Shown: piece after piece, positions 8,912 to 16,638 of the stretch
How positions within the stretch are numbered: the stretch's first letter is position 1
Layout: each line of letters starts with the position of its first letter
Source of the DNA: an uncultured Roseovarius sp.
GTDB lineage: Bacteria; Pseudomonadota; Alphaproteobacteria; Rhodobacterales; Rhodobacteraceae
Direction of reading: 5' to 3'
Assembly (NCBI RefSeq): GCF_913057115.1
Contig: NZ_CAJXNN010000002.1
Location: 112,944-176,943, forward strand
DNA: 64,000 nt
Position numbers and translations under genes: made by a program
Notes under the pieces: generated by a model
The model's database searches: none
Told to the model about the DNA's origin: nothing
The model's input: the letters and a program-made list of their open reading frames with translations, nothing else

Positions 8912-9739
8912 TCAGTCGCGCAGCAACTCGTTGATGCCGGTTTTCGAGCGGGTCTGTTCGTCCACCCGCTTCACGATCACCGCGCAATAGAGGTTGAGGT
9001 TGTTCTTGGTCGGCATGGAGCCGGAGACGACAACCGAATAGGGCGGCACTTCGCCCATGAAGACCTCGCCGGTTTCGCGGTCGACGATCTTGGTGGATTT
9101 GCCGATATATACGCCCATGCCAAGGACCGAACCTTCGCGCACGATGCAGCCTTCGACCACTTCCGAACGCGCACCGATAAAGCAGTTGTCCTCGATGATT
9201 GTCGGGCCGGCCTGCATCGGCTCCAACACACCACCGATGCCGACGCCGCCCGACAGGTGGACGTTCTTGCCGATCTGCGCACAAGAACCGACGGTCGCCC
9301 AAGTGTCGACCATGGTGCCCTCATCCACATAGGCGCCGAGGTTCACGAAGCTGGGCATCAGAACGACGCCTGGGGCGATATAGGCCGATTTGCGCACCAC
9401 GCAGTTGGGCACGGCGCGGAAGCCTGCGGCTTTCCATTCGCTATCGCCCCAGCCTTTGAACTTGCTATCGACCTTGTCCCACCAGCCGGCACCCTGCGGG
9501 CCGCCGTCTTGCAGTTCCATATCCTTGATGCGGAAGCCCAGAAGCACGGCCTTCTTGGCCCATTGGTTGACATGCCAATCGCCGTTTTCCTGACGCTCGG
9601 CGACGCGCAGTTTGCCACTATCCAGGGCGTTCAGGGTGTCTTCGATGGCATCGCGGGTTTCACCGCCGGTGCTGGGCGTGATGGTGTCACGGATTTCCCA
9701 TGCGGATTCGATGGCGGTTTCAAGCTGTGCATTGGACAT
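8912..9739 (-). CDS. dapD: Tetrahydrodipicolinate N-succinyltransferase
   Basis: Transfers succinyl from succinyl-CoA to 2,3,4,5-tetrahydropyridine-2,6-dicarboxylate, the step that opens the succinylase branch of lysine synthesis later completed by dapE (2670-3824). The 275-residue length is standard. An alpha-helical N-terminal domain (1-100) is followed by a left-handed beta-helix built of hexapeptides, for example [32 protein letters not shown], then [28 protein letters not shown]. The C-terminus is GINELLRD. It is monocistronic, with a possible terminator at 8860-8892. Confidence 0.96.
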   Translation of the reverse strand: MSNAQLETAIESAWEIRDTITPSTGGETRDAIEDTLNALDSGKLRVAERQENGDWHVNQWAKKAVLLGFRIKDMELQDGGPQGAGWWDKVDSKFKGWGDSEWKAAGFRAVPNCVVRKSAYIAPGVVLMPSFVNLGAYVDEGTMVDTWATVGSCAQIGKNVHLSGGVGIGGVLEPMQAGPTIIEDNCFIGARSEVVEGCIVREGSVLGMGVYIGKSTKIVDRETGEVFMGEVPPYSVVVSGSMPTKNNLNLYCAVIVKRVDEQTRSKTGINELLRD

Positions 9740-9842
9740 GGCGTCTCTCTCCCTCGGGTCGGGTTGTTTGGCTTTGCATGGCCTATAAGGGGCCGGGGCG
9801 CGGGGTGCAATGCGACGCGGCGCGCGTCAAAGGCGGCAAAGC

Positions 9843-10262
9843 CTATCTCACACGATTGAAAAGATAGGCGTGGCTATGGCCGGGGAACGGCGCGTGAAAG
9901 CGGCGCATGAGGCGTGAATAGCTATAGCCGAGGTCCGAGGCCTTGGCGCGTTTCTCGCCGCTTTTGCGGCAATGCAGGGCAAGGCCAGCCCCGGCTTCAC
10001 GCAGAGTGTAGCCCTTGGCCGCAAGACGCGATTGCAAATCCGGCCAATCCCTAGCATAGGCGAAATCCTCTGCGAGGAGCGCCCGCAAGGGCGCGATGAG
10101 CCGCTCATCAGGCCTGACGGCCTTCTTCGCGCGGGTTCGGCGAAACAGATCCCGTCGGATCGCATCGCGGATCAGCGACGTCGGATCGCCGCCGTCTTGC
10201 GCCGCGATCTGCCGCAGGGCGGCATCGGTCGCGTCATCTATCCATAGGTCCAAGCGGGGCAT
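9843..10262 (-). CDS. Hypothetical protein: RHH-like N-terminus with relaxase-type C-terminal tail
   Basis: A 139-residue protein. Residues 1-43 (LDLWIDDATDAALRQIA followed by DPTSLIRDAIRRDLFRR) have the strand-helix-helix pattern of ribbon-helix-helix DNA-binding proteins. Residues 75-135 (LQSRLAAKGYTLREAGAGLALH, SDLGYSYSRLMRRFHAPFPGHSH) resemble the short tail found at the C-termini of many alphaproteobacterial relaxase-like proteins. No nuclease motif is present. No plasmid or conjugation genes lie nearby. It might be a decayed or re-used mobilisation accessory protein; the function is not known. Confidence 0.65.
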   Translation of the reverse strand: MPRLDLWIDDATDAALRQIAAQDGGDPTSLIRDAIRRDLFRRTRAKKAVRPDERLIAPLRALLAEDFAYARDWPDLQSRLAAKGYTLREAGAGLALHCRKSGEKRAKASDLGYSYSRLMRRFHAPFPGHSHAYLFNRVR

Positions 10263-10296
10263 ATGCTCAGCCTGCCCCAGCTTGGTAAATGATCGG

Positions 10297-11220
10297 TTAA
10301 ACCGCCAGCGGATCTGGCGCGATATTGCCGCCGCAAATCAAAACCGCCACGCGCTCGCCGTCTTCCGGCACATAGGCCCCCGCCATCAGCGCCGCCAACG
10401 CCGTTGCCCCTGCCGGTTCCACCAGTTGCCGCGCCTCGCGCCAAAGCGCCTCTTGCGCCAGGGTGATGTCGCGGTCCCGGACGGTGACGCTTTGCACCCC
10501 TTGCGCTTGGGCCAGATCAAAACAAATCTGGCCGATACGCCGCGCGCCAAGCGCATTGGCGGCAACTCCCGCCACATCGACATCCACGGGTGCGCCGGTA
10601 TCCAGCGCCTTGTGCAGGGCGCAAGCACGCTCGGGCTCGACCGCCACCACCTTGCGCGCACCGGAAAGCCAGCCAAGCGCCCCGGCGATCAACCCGCCAC
10701 CGCCCACGGCAATCAGCACGGTATCGGCCTTGAGGCCCTGATCCTCCCATTCGGCCATGCATGTGCCTTGGCCCGCCACGGTGGCGGGCGCATCATAGGC
10801 GTGGATTTCCATGGCCCCCGTCGCCTCGCGCCATTCGGCGGCGCGGGTGGCGGCCTCGGCATAGGCGCCCTTGACCACCTGCAATTCGGCCCCCGAGGCG
10901 CGGATCAACTCCATCTTGGCCGGGCCTGCGATTTCTGGAACATAGATGCGCGCACGGTGGCCGAGTGTGGCGGCCGCATAGGCCACCGCCGCGCCGTGAT
11001 TGCCGCCCGAGGCGGCCACGACCCCACCCTCCGGCACCGGTTGGCTTAGCAGCGTGTTAAAAGCCCCGCGCGCCTTGAAGCTGCCGGTATGTTGCATCTG
11101 CTCGAACTTCATCTCGACCGGGAAATCCAAGCCGAAGCCCTGAACCGTCCCGACCGGCGTGCTCCGGACAAAGGGCGCGATTCGGCTTTGGGCGGCGGAA
11201 ATCTCATCCTTGGCTGGCAT
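10297..11220 (-). CDS. PLP-dependent threonine/serine dehydratase family protein
   Basis: A 307-residue fold-type II pyridoxal-phosphate enzyme. The PLP lysine is in QHTGSFKARGAFN, the phosphate-binding region is AASGGNHGAAVAYAAATLG, and the glycine loop is VLIAVGGGGLIAGALG; VLICGGNIAPDPL closes the sheet. The size and lack of a C-terminal ACT domain fit catabolic threonine/serine dehydratases or serine racemase-like enzymes rather than biosynthetic IlvA. It would convert Thr to 2-oxobutanoate or Ser to pyruvate plus ammonia. A GGAGAGG site lies close to the ATG. It is divergent from the LOG-family gene. Confidence 0.88.
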   Translation of the reverse strand: MPAKDEISAAQSRIAPFVRSTPVGTVQGFGLDFPVEMKFEQMQHTGSFKARGAFNTLLSQPVPEGGVVAASGGNHGAAVAYAAATLGHRARIYVPEIAGPAKMELIRASGAELQVVKGAYAEAATRAAEWREATGAMEIHAYDAPATVAGQGTCMAEWEDQGLKADTVLIAVGGGGLIAGALGWLSGARKVVAVEPERACALHKALDTGAPVDVDVAGVAANALGARRIGQICFDLAQAQGVQSVTVRDRDITLAQEALWREARQLVEPAGATALAALMAGAYVPEDGERVAVLICGGNIAPDPLAV

Positions 11221-11301
11221 CCTGCCTCTCCTTGTCTATGGTCAACTCTGCCCCGAGGCGATACGCCTTGTGGCATGGACCATACGAAGGACGCGCCCGC
11301 G

Positions 11302-12123
11302 ATGAAAGACGAACGCAACAGCCAGTTTCGCGATGCTCATTCCGATATCAACACGGCCGAGCAGATTCCCGACACCCCGCAAACCCGCGCCCCGGCCTAC
11401 AGGCTGGCCTTTGCGGACCCGGATTTTCTGTGCCGGGATGAGTTGCGCCCCGTGCGCCTGCAACTGGAACTTCTCAAGCCCGAGATGATCCTCAATGAAC
11501 GTGGCATCGAGAGCACGGTGGTCATGTTCGGCGGGGCGCGCATCCCGGAGCCCTCCAAGAAAGACAGCGCGCGCACGGAAACGCTGGCGGATTTATCCAA
11601 ATTCTACGACGAGGCGCGCGAATTTGCCCGGCTGATGACGATGAAATCCATGGCCACCTACGGGCGTGAATACGTCATCGCCACTGGCGGTGGGCCGGGG
11701 GTGATGGAGGCGGGCAACCGCGGCGCGGATGATGCGGGCGGCTCGTCCATTGGCCTGAATATCGTACTGCCGCATGAGCAGGCCCCGAATGAATATGTCA
11801 CCCCGGGCCTGTGCTTCAACTTCCACTACTTTGGTATCCGCAAGATGCATTTCCTGATGCGGGCCAAGGCGGTCTGCTGTTTCCCCGGTGGGTTCGGCAC
11901 TTTGGACGAGCTCTTTGAGGCGCTGACGCTCATTCAGACCGACCGGATGAACCCGGTGCCCTTCTTGCTGTTTGGCGAGCCCTTCTGGCGCAAGATCATC
12001 AATTGGGAGGCGCTGGCCGAAGCCGGGACGATTTCCGAGGACGATCTCAAGCTGTTTCGCTTTGTCGAGACCGCGCAGGAGGCAATGCAAATCATCAACG
12101 ACTGGCACGCCGAGGAAGATTGA
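11302..12123 (+). CDS. LOG family protein (TIGR00730)
   Basis: The ATG at 11302 is preceded by GAAGGA and gives 273 residues; an upstream in-frame ATG at 11275 lacks a site. The Rossmann-like domain contains STVVMFGGARIPEP, VIATGGGPGVMEAGNRGADDAGG and the signature CFPGGFGTLDELFEAL. LOG proteins hydrolyse nucleoside 5'-monophosphates, releasing the free base such as a cytokinin or adenine from AMP analogues. It ends next to apt, which salvages adenine; the two are convergent, so a joint purine-salvage role is possible but not shown. The N-terminal 70 residues are an extension often seen in proteobacterial homologues. Confidence 0.88.
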   Translation: MKDERNSQFRDAHSDINTAEQIPDTPQTRAPAYRLAFADPDFLCRDELRPVRLQLELLKPEMILNERGIESTVVMFGGARIPEPSKKDSARTETLADLSKFYDEAREFARLMTMKSMATYGREYVIATGGGPGVMEAGNRGADDAGGSSIGLNIVLPHEQAPNEYVTPGLCFNFHYFGIRKMHFLMRAKAVCCFPGGFGTLDELFEALTLIQTDRMNPVPFLLFGEPFWRKIINWEALAEAGTISEDDLKLFRFVETAQEAMQIINDWHAEED

Positions 12124-12132
12124 GGCGCAGGC

Positions 12133-12672
12133 TCACTCACCCTCATAGGCGCAGAGCGCATGCACATCCATGCCCAGCGCCTCAAGCCTCGCGCGGCCGC
12201 CCAGATCGGGCAGGTCGATGACAAAGGCGCAGCCGATGATCTCGCCGCCCAAACGCTCAATCAGCTTGATCCCGGCTTCGGCGGTGCCGCCGGTGGCCAG
12301 CAGGTCATCAACAACGAGGACTTTCTCGCCCGGTTGAATGGCATCGTCATGGATTTCAACGACCGCCTCGCCGTATTCCAACTCGTAGTCCTCGGAAATC
12401 ACGGCCCCGGGCAGCTTGCCCTTCTTGCGGATGGGGACAAAGCCGGCGGACAATTGGTGTGCGACCGCACCACCAAGGATAAAGCCGCGCGCCTCCAACC
12501 CCACGACCTTGTCAAAGCGCACCCCGGCATAGGGGTGCAGCAACTGGTCAATCGCCATGCGAAAGCCGCGCGGGTCGGCAAAAAGCGTCGTGACATCGCG
12601 GAACATGATCCCTTCGTGCGGGAAATCGACGATGGTGCGGATGTAATCCTTGACCGAAGTGCTGGCGGGCAT
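12133..12672 (-). CDS. apt: Adenine phosphoribosyltransferase
   Basis: Converts adenine and PRPP to AMP in purine salvage. The 179-residue protein has [20 protein letters not shown], the specificity region [17 protein letters not shown] and the PRPP-binding motif [19 protein letters not shown]. Length and motif order match Apt exactly. It is convergent with the LOG gene; mtnP, which releases adenine from methylthioadenosine, lies 1 kb upstream on the same strand, so adenine from that reaction could be salvaged here. Confidence 0.95.
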   Translation of the reverse strand: MPASTSVKDYIRTIVDFPHEGIMFRDVTTLFADPRGFRMAIDQLLHPYAGVRFDKVVGLEARGFILGGAVAHQLSAGFVPIRKKGKLPGAVISEDYELEYGEAVVEIHDDAIQPGEKVLVVDDLLATGGTAEAGIKLIERLGGEIIGCAFVIDLPDLGGRARLEALGMDVHALCAYEGE

Positions 12673-12826
12673 GGCGGACCTCGTGATGAAATGCGTGTCG
12701 CGCGCCTATGTGACGCAAGCCGCGTTCAGAGGCAAGTCTGCGCTGCAGGGGACAAGGCTGGCCCAAAGCGTTCGACCCAAAACCTGAGTCATGGTTTTTG
12801 GGCGACCGCAGCGCAGCATATGACTG

Positions 12827-12880
12827 TTGCACGCGTCCTGCCTTTATCTGATGTGTCAGGTTAAAGGCAGCACGCGTTAG
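12827..12880. repeat. Dispersed inverted repeat, copy 2
   Basis: ACGCGTCCTGCCTTT at 12831-12845 pairs with AAAGGCAGCACGCGT at 12863-12877 with one mismatch, around a 17-base loop that again contains CTGATGT. Without gaps it aligns along its whole length with the repeat at 1149-1200. Just before it (about 12770-12806) lies a second imperfect inverted repeat built on CCCAAAACC and GGTTTTTGGG. The right arm overlaps the stop codon of the gene ending at 12877. Confidence 0.7.
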
Positions 12881-13473
12881 AAGGCGCGCCGCCAGCCAAG
12901 CGCAAAGGCATTGGAGCCTGAATCGGGCCGCAACAGGCCGAAGGCATCCGACCGGTGGTGGACCCGAACGAAAAGTTCGTCCTCCCTGCCGCCGACCGAG
13001 AATGCGGCCTCGGCCAGCCAATAGACCATGGTCCTTGCCGCGTCGCCGCGCACCCTGACTTCGACCTCGGGCACCTTGGTGGTGTGCGACAGGCCCAGCC
13101 CGAACCCGAGGCTTTCAAGCGCGGGGGCGAAGGGCAGATCGGGATGATACCGAAGCGTGGCCGGCGCGACGAATTCGACAAAGGCCTGATCGCCAAAGTG
13201 CAGGTTGACCTGAACCTCGCCACCGACCGACCAACGGCCGGTGCCCAAGGGTTTGTCGTAGGCCCAGAAAACACCGGCAAAGTAATTGTCGGCAAAGTCG
13301 TATTCGCCGGGCCGCAGAAGGTCATTCGCGCGATTGTTCGTCATGTTCCCGAGGAACAGACCCATCCAGCGTGTTCCGGCTGGATCATTACCCGGCTCTG
13401 CCGTGGCCGATCCGGCGCAAAGCATGAGGTATCCGCAGAGGGCTGCCGCGGTCGGTGCGTTTGGGGTCACGGG
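12877..13473 (-). CDS. Probable outer-membrane beta-barrel, PagL-like (lipid A 3-O-deacylase family)
   Basis: I take GTG 13473 as start because it gives a signal peptide (MTPNAPTAAALCGYLML, then CAGSATA) and 198 residues. The mature part alternates hydrophobic and polar residues as in small beta-barrels (YDFADNYFAGVFWAY, WSVGGEVQVNLHFG, ALESLGFGLGLSHTT) and ends in a phenylalanine, as outer-membrane proteins do. VRVHHRSDAFGLLRPDSGSNAF near the C-terminus recalls the HxS catalytic pair and following segment of PagL-type lipid A deacylases. The enzymatic role is inference. The frame is also open upstream to 13539. Confidence 0.6.
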   Translation of the reverse strand, partial: PVTPNAPTAAALCGYLMLCAGSATAEPGNDPAGTRWMGLFLGNMTNNRANDLLRPGEYDFADNYFAGVFWAYDKPLGTGRWSVGGEVQVNLHFGDQAFVEFVAPATLRYHPDLPFAPALESLGFGLGLSHTTKVPEVEVRVRGDAARTMVYWLAEAAFSVGGREDELFVRVHHRSDAFGLLRPDSGSNAFALGWRRAF

Positions 13474-13485
13474 CAATGCTCTGGT

Positions 13486-13499
13486 TTGATTGATATCAA
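13486..13499. promoter_or_regulatory. Perfect FNR/FnrL-type box
   Basis: TTGAT-TGAT-ATCAA matches the FNR consensus TTGATNNNNATCAA exactly. It lies 12 bases upstream of the GTG start of the beta-barrel gene. That is too close for a class II activator site if this start is right, so it may repress, or the start may be further downstream. About 0.06 chance matches are expected in 64 kb of random sequence. Confidence 0.5.
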
Positions 13500-13599
13500 T
13501 CTTGGCGGCAGCATACGCGGTTCCTGACCGGCACGGCAAAGGGAAAAGGGGCCGCGATGTGGATTGCCGGATGGTGACGCGTTTTCGGCACGGGTCCAG

Positions 13600-14472
13600 T
13601 CAGGCCAAGACCCGCCCCGCCACCGCATCCAGCTTGGCCAAAAGCGCGGGGTCGCGTTTTTCCGGGGCGGTGAGGATGGCGAACTCCAGTGCCCTGTCGC
13701 AGCCATGCGGGCAAGGCGCGCGGTCGGCACCCAGAAGCGTGGGCAGCCCGGCCACCAGCGCACGGGCCTTGGCGGCGTTGCCGGTCAGGGTAGCGATGAT
13801 GTCCGAGACATCCACCTCGCCGTGGTCGGGGTGCCAGCTGTCGTAATCGGTGACCATGGCCACGCTGGCATAACAAAGCTCGGCCTCGCGGGCGAGTTTG
13901 GCCTCGGGCATGTTGGTCATCCCGATCACATCCGCGCCCCAGTGTTCGCGGTACATCTTGGATTCGGCCAAGGTCGAAAACTGCGGGCCTTCCATGGCAA
14001 GATATGTCCCGCCGCGATGCACATTGATGCCCGCCGATTTGGCCGAGGCCTCACAAGCCTCGCCCAGACGCGGGCAGGTGGGATGCGCCACGCTCACATG
14101 ACCCACGCAACCGGGGCCGAAAAACGATTTCTCACGGGCAAAGGTCCGGTCGATGAACTGATCCACGATCACGAAATCCCCCGGCGCCATTTCATGCCGG
14201 AAGGAGCCACAGGCACTGACGCTGATCACATCGGTCACGCCAAGGCGTTTCAGCGCGTCGATATTGGCGCGATAGGGAACCGAGGTGGGGGTATGCACAT
14301 GCCCGCGCCCGTGGCGGGGCAAAAAGGCCATCGGCACGCCGTCAAGGGTGCCGGTCAGGATTTGATCCGACGGATCGCCCCAAGGGGTTTCCACGCTGAC
14401 CCATTCGGCATCGGTCAGCCCGTCAATCTCGTATAGGCCCGAGCCGCCGATCACCCCGATCCTGGTTTGCAT
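13600..14472 (-). CDS. mtnP: S-methyl-5'-thioadenosine phosphorylase
   Basis: Phosphorolyses methylthioadenosine to adenine and 5-methylthioribose 1-phosphate, clearing the by-product of polyamine and acyl-homoserine-lactone synthesis. The 290-residue protein opens with IGVIGGSGLYEIDGL (phosphate-binding loop), has FLPRHGRGHVHTPTSVPYRANI, SVSACGSFRHEMAPGDFVI and MTNMPEAKLAREAELCYASVAMVTDYDSWH, all characteristic of trimeric PNP-family MtnP. Its product adenine is the substrate of Apt encoded 1 kb downstream on the same strand. Confidence 0.94.
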   Translation of the reverse strand: MQTRIGVIGGSGLYEIDGLTDAEWVSVETPWGDPSDQILTGTLDGVPMAFLPRHGRGHVHTPTSVPYRANIDALKRLGVTDVISVSACGSFRHEMAPGDFVIVDQFIDRTFAREKSFFGPGCVGHVSVAHPTCPRLGEACEASAKSAGINVHRGGTYLAMEGPQFSTLAESKMYREHWGADVIGMTNMPEAKLAREAELCYASVAMVTDYDSWHPDHGEVDVSDIIATLTGNAAKARALVAGLPTLLGADRAPCPHGCDRALEFAILTAPEKRDPALLAKLDAVAGRVLA

Positions 14473-14592
14473 ATCCGTCGCCCTTCTTTTCGCGTAATCC
14501 GTCTAACGGAATACGCTGGGGCATGGATTTGCAAGCCGGAAATCCGGATGGCGGCCTGATCGCCTTGGGCCGTGTTGTCTTGTGGTGGGGGC

Positions 14593-14793
14593 TCAGGCCG
14601 CCGCGCCAAGCGTGCAGATATCGCTGCCTTTGACCAAGGAGGTCACAACCTGCCCCTCTTGGCTGTCACGGATGGCAAAGCCATAGCCGCGCAGGCGGTG
14701 TTTCCATTCCCGGTCGGACACGCACATTTGCCGCTCGCGCAGAACAAAATCGCGGACATCGTCAAAGGCTTGATTACTCGTCATCATGGTCAT
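14593..14793 (-). CDS. Small conserved hypothetical protein, 66 residues
   Basis: MTMMTSNQAFDDVRDFVL starts after a GGGACGAG site. The rest reads RERQMCVSDREWKHRLRGYGFAI then EGQVVTSLVKGSDICTL. The pattern FDDVRDFVLxER...DREWKxRxRGYGF is one I recall from small Rhodobacterales proteins of unknown function. It is soluble and mixed alpha/beta. The opposite strand is also open here, but its product is less protein-like and has no good start. Confidence 0.55.
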   Translation of the reverse strand: MTMMTSNQAFDDVRDFVLRERQMCVSDREWKHRLRGYGFAIRDSQEGQVVTSLVKGSDICTLGAAA

Positions 14794-14908
14794 CGTTCTC
14801 GTCCCTTAAACAATAAGTGATGCTGGAAGGGATAGTTGACGGATGTGGCAAGATTCTGCCGGGAATCTGACGCGCTTGGGAATTCTTTGGGATGACCACA
14901 GGCGGGTT

Positions 14909-15601
14909 TCAACCGAGGGTAGGCGCCATCGCCCGATCATCCGCCGCCGCGCGGACCAGTGCCTTGAAAAGCGCCTGTTGGCGGTGGGCATAGAACAAAT
15001 GCTCGGGGTGCCATTGAACACCCAAGACAAAGGGGGGGCGCGCCCGTTCGATGGCCTGTATCATGTCGCCTTGGTCGCGCGCGGCAACGCGCAACCCGTC
15101 ACCCAATTGATCAACCGATTGACTGTGCAGGGCGTTGATGCGCATCGGATCGGTGCCCACAAGGCTGGCCAAATGCGTGCCGGGTTCGATGCTGACCTCC
15201 TTGCGCGGCAGGATGGTGCGCAAACGATCACTGTTCTTGTAGATGCCATAGGCGTCCTGGTGCAGGCTACCGCCCAGGGCGACATTGATCATCTGGCTGC
15301 CCCGGCAAATGCCCAGAACGGGTTTGCCGGCTTCGAAGGCTTCAAGGACCAGCCGCCGTTCCAGCGCATCTCTCCCCGGGTCCAGCCGTGCCGAACGGAC
15401 CAGTTCGCCACCGTAAAGGTCTGGCGAAATGTCATCTCCGCCACCGATGACAATCGCATCGACCGTGTCGACCTCCGCCTCGCGGCCATCGACCCAACGC
15501 ACCGCGCGTCCCCCCGCCATCCAGACGTTGAACGCGATAAGCGGAAAGATGCGCCAGCCCGAGCGGCGCGACGTGGTGACTCCTATCAGCGGTCTGTTCA
15601 T
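14909..15601 (-). CDS. Class I glutamine amidotransferase-like hydrolase (peptidase C26, PuuD-like)
   Basis: The ATG at 15601 lies one base after the stop of the amidoligase gene, so the pair is translationally linked. The 230-residue product MNRPLIGVTTSRRSGW is a gamma-glutamyl-gamma-aminobutyrate hydrolase-type enzyme: VIGGGDDISPDLYGG, nucleophile Cys99 in VLGICRGSQMINVALGG, and catalytic His198 and Glu200 in VLGVQWHPEHLF. The family hydrolyses gamma-glutamyl amide bonds. Beside an amidoligase it would either feed ammonia or remove a gamma-glutamyl group; which one is inference. Confidence 0.88.
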   Translation of the reverse strand: MNRPLIGVTTSRRSGWRIFPLIAFNVWMAGGRAVRWVDGREAEVDTVDAIVIGGGDDISPDLYGGELVRSARLDPGRDALERRLVLEAFEAGKPVLGICRGSQMINVALGGSLHQDAYGIYKNSDRLRTILPRKEVSIEPGTHLASLVGTDPMRINALHSQSVDQLGDGLRVAARDQGDMIQAIERARPPFVLGVQWHPEHLFYAHRQQALFKALVRAAADDRAMAPTLG

Positions 15602-15602
15602 G

Positions 15603-16565
15603 TCATGCCCCTGATGTATCCACCCCGGCCGCCTGCAGGATCTCTCCACAGCGCCGCGCCCAGCTTTGCCGCGAGATCGTGACGACACCGTGGTCCTTTT
15701 CCCACGCGCGGCCCAGCTGATCCAAAAGCGCGGCGTCCTGCGCCACGCGTTCGACCACCAGCCAGCGTTGCCATTCATCCACCAGCGACCAGCCCGCATC
15801 GTCGATCAGGCAATCGGGCAGACGAAAATGGAACGTCGGGCGTGCCGAAACCTTGCCAGACACCGCCGCCGCGACCCTGTCAGGCGCGAGTTCCGCAAAG
15901 ATCGTCAGCATATCGAGCCCCCTGTTGCGTGTCGGGTTGTGGTGAAGGTAGCTCTCCATCACCTCGCTGACAGGGGCATCGGGGCTGAGCGCGATCAGGT
16001 CGCGCACAAACTCGGTCGGGTACGGGTCGGTGAAGGGCAGAAGGCGGCGCGACTCGTCAATCGGATTGGCGCTGCGCATCCAATCCTCGATCAGGGCATA
16101 GGCCAAGAGGGGCCTGACGATATCGGCATCGCGGTATGACGCGATCTGCACGTTCAAATGCACACCAAAGCCAAAGACGATGCCCGCGCCACTGCCCAAG
16201 GCCCCCGCCTTGCGCAAGCTGTCTCGCAACCCATCCAGCCTTTGCAAACCGTCGCGATCCAGCGGCTCGGTGACAATTTCGACCGGCACCACCTCGCGCC
16301 CCAGATCAAGCGCCAGATCGCGCAGTTTGCTTTTTGCGGCACTGCGCAGGAAGGTATCAAGGTAAACCTCGATCTTGCCGATGCGGCTGCCCATTACACG
16401 CCATATATGGCTGTCGATTTGGCAAACCTCTCCGCCCAGGTCCTTGGCGCAGATCTGCGCCACCTCGGCCTCTCCCAAGCCACCAAGTTCGATCTCGACA
16501 CCAGTTTTCCGGGGTTGGCCCTTGGCGTCCACGGGTCGCGGCAAAGGGGAGAATTCGCGCATCAC
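15603..16565 (-). CDS. Amidoligase family protein
   Basis: A 320-residue member of the amidoligase_2 family, related in fold to glutamine synthetase/gamma-glutamylcysteine ligase. The first strand KTGVEIELGG holds the conserved metal-binding glutamates (TGVEIE). IGKIEVYLDTFL, EIVTEPLDRDGLQRLDGL and GIVFGFGVHLNVQIAS follow, with the FGxHLNV strand typical of the family. These enzymes form ATP-dependent amide bonds between unknown amines and carboxylates. It sits directly upstream of a C26 glutaminase-like gene, a pairing described from comparative genomics for this family. The substrate is unknown. Confidence 0.85.
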   Translation of the reverse strand: MMREFSPLPRPVDAKGQPRKTGVEIELGGLGEAEVAQICAKDLGGEVCQIDSHIWRVMGSRIGKIEVYLDTFLRSAAKSKLRDLALDLGREVVPVEIVTEPLDRDGLQRLDGLRDSLRKAGALGSGAGIVFGFGVHLNVQIASYRDADIVRPLLAYALIEDWMRSANPIDESRRLLPFTDPYPTEFVRDLIALSPDAPVSEVMESYLHHNPTRNRGLDMLTIFAELAPDRVAAAVSGKVSARPTFHFRLPDCLIDDAGWSLVDEWQRWLVVERVAQDAALLDQLGRAWEKDHGVVTISRQSWARRCGEILQAAGVDTSGA

Positions 16566-16638
16566 AAAGCACTTTCGACAAAGGGATTCGCCCTTAGTCT
16601 AACGCGGCTTGCGCCCGTGACCACCCGGAGTTCAGGGC

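Noticed and set aside
8849..9859. Plus-strand open frame antisense to dapD
   Set aside because: dapD has its hexapeptide repeats on the minus strand; the opposite frame has no start context or family signature.
14572..14820. Plus-strand frame of about 80 residues opposite the small gene at 14593-14793
   Set aside because: It has no good ribosome-binding site and is less protein-like than the minus-strand product.
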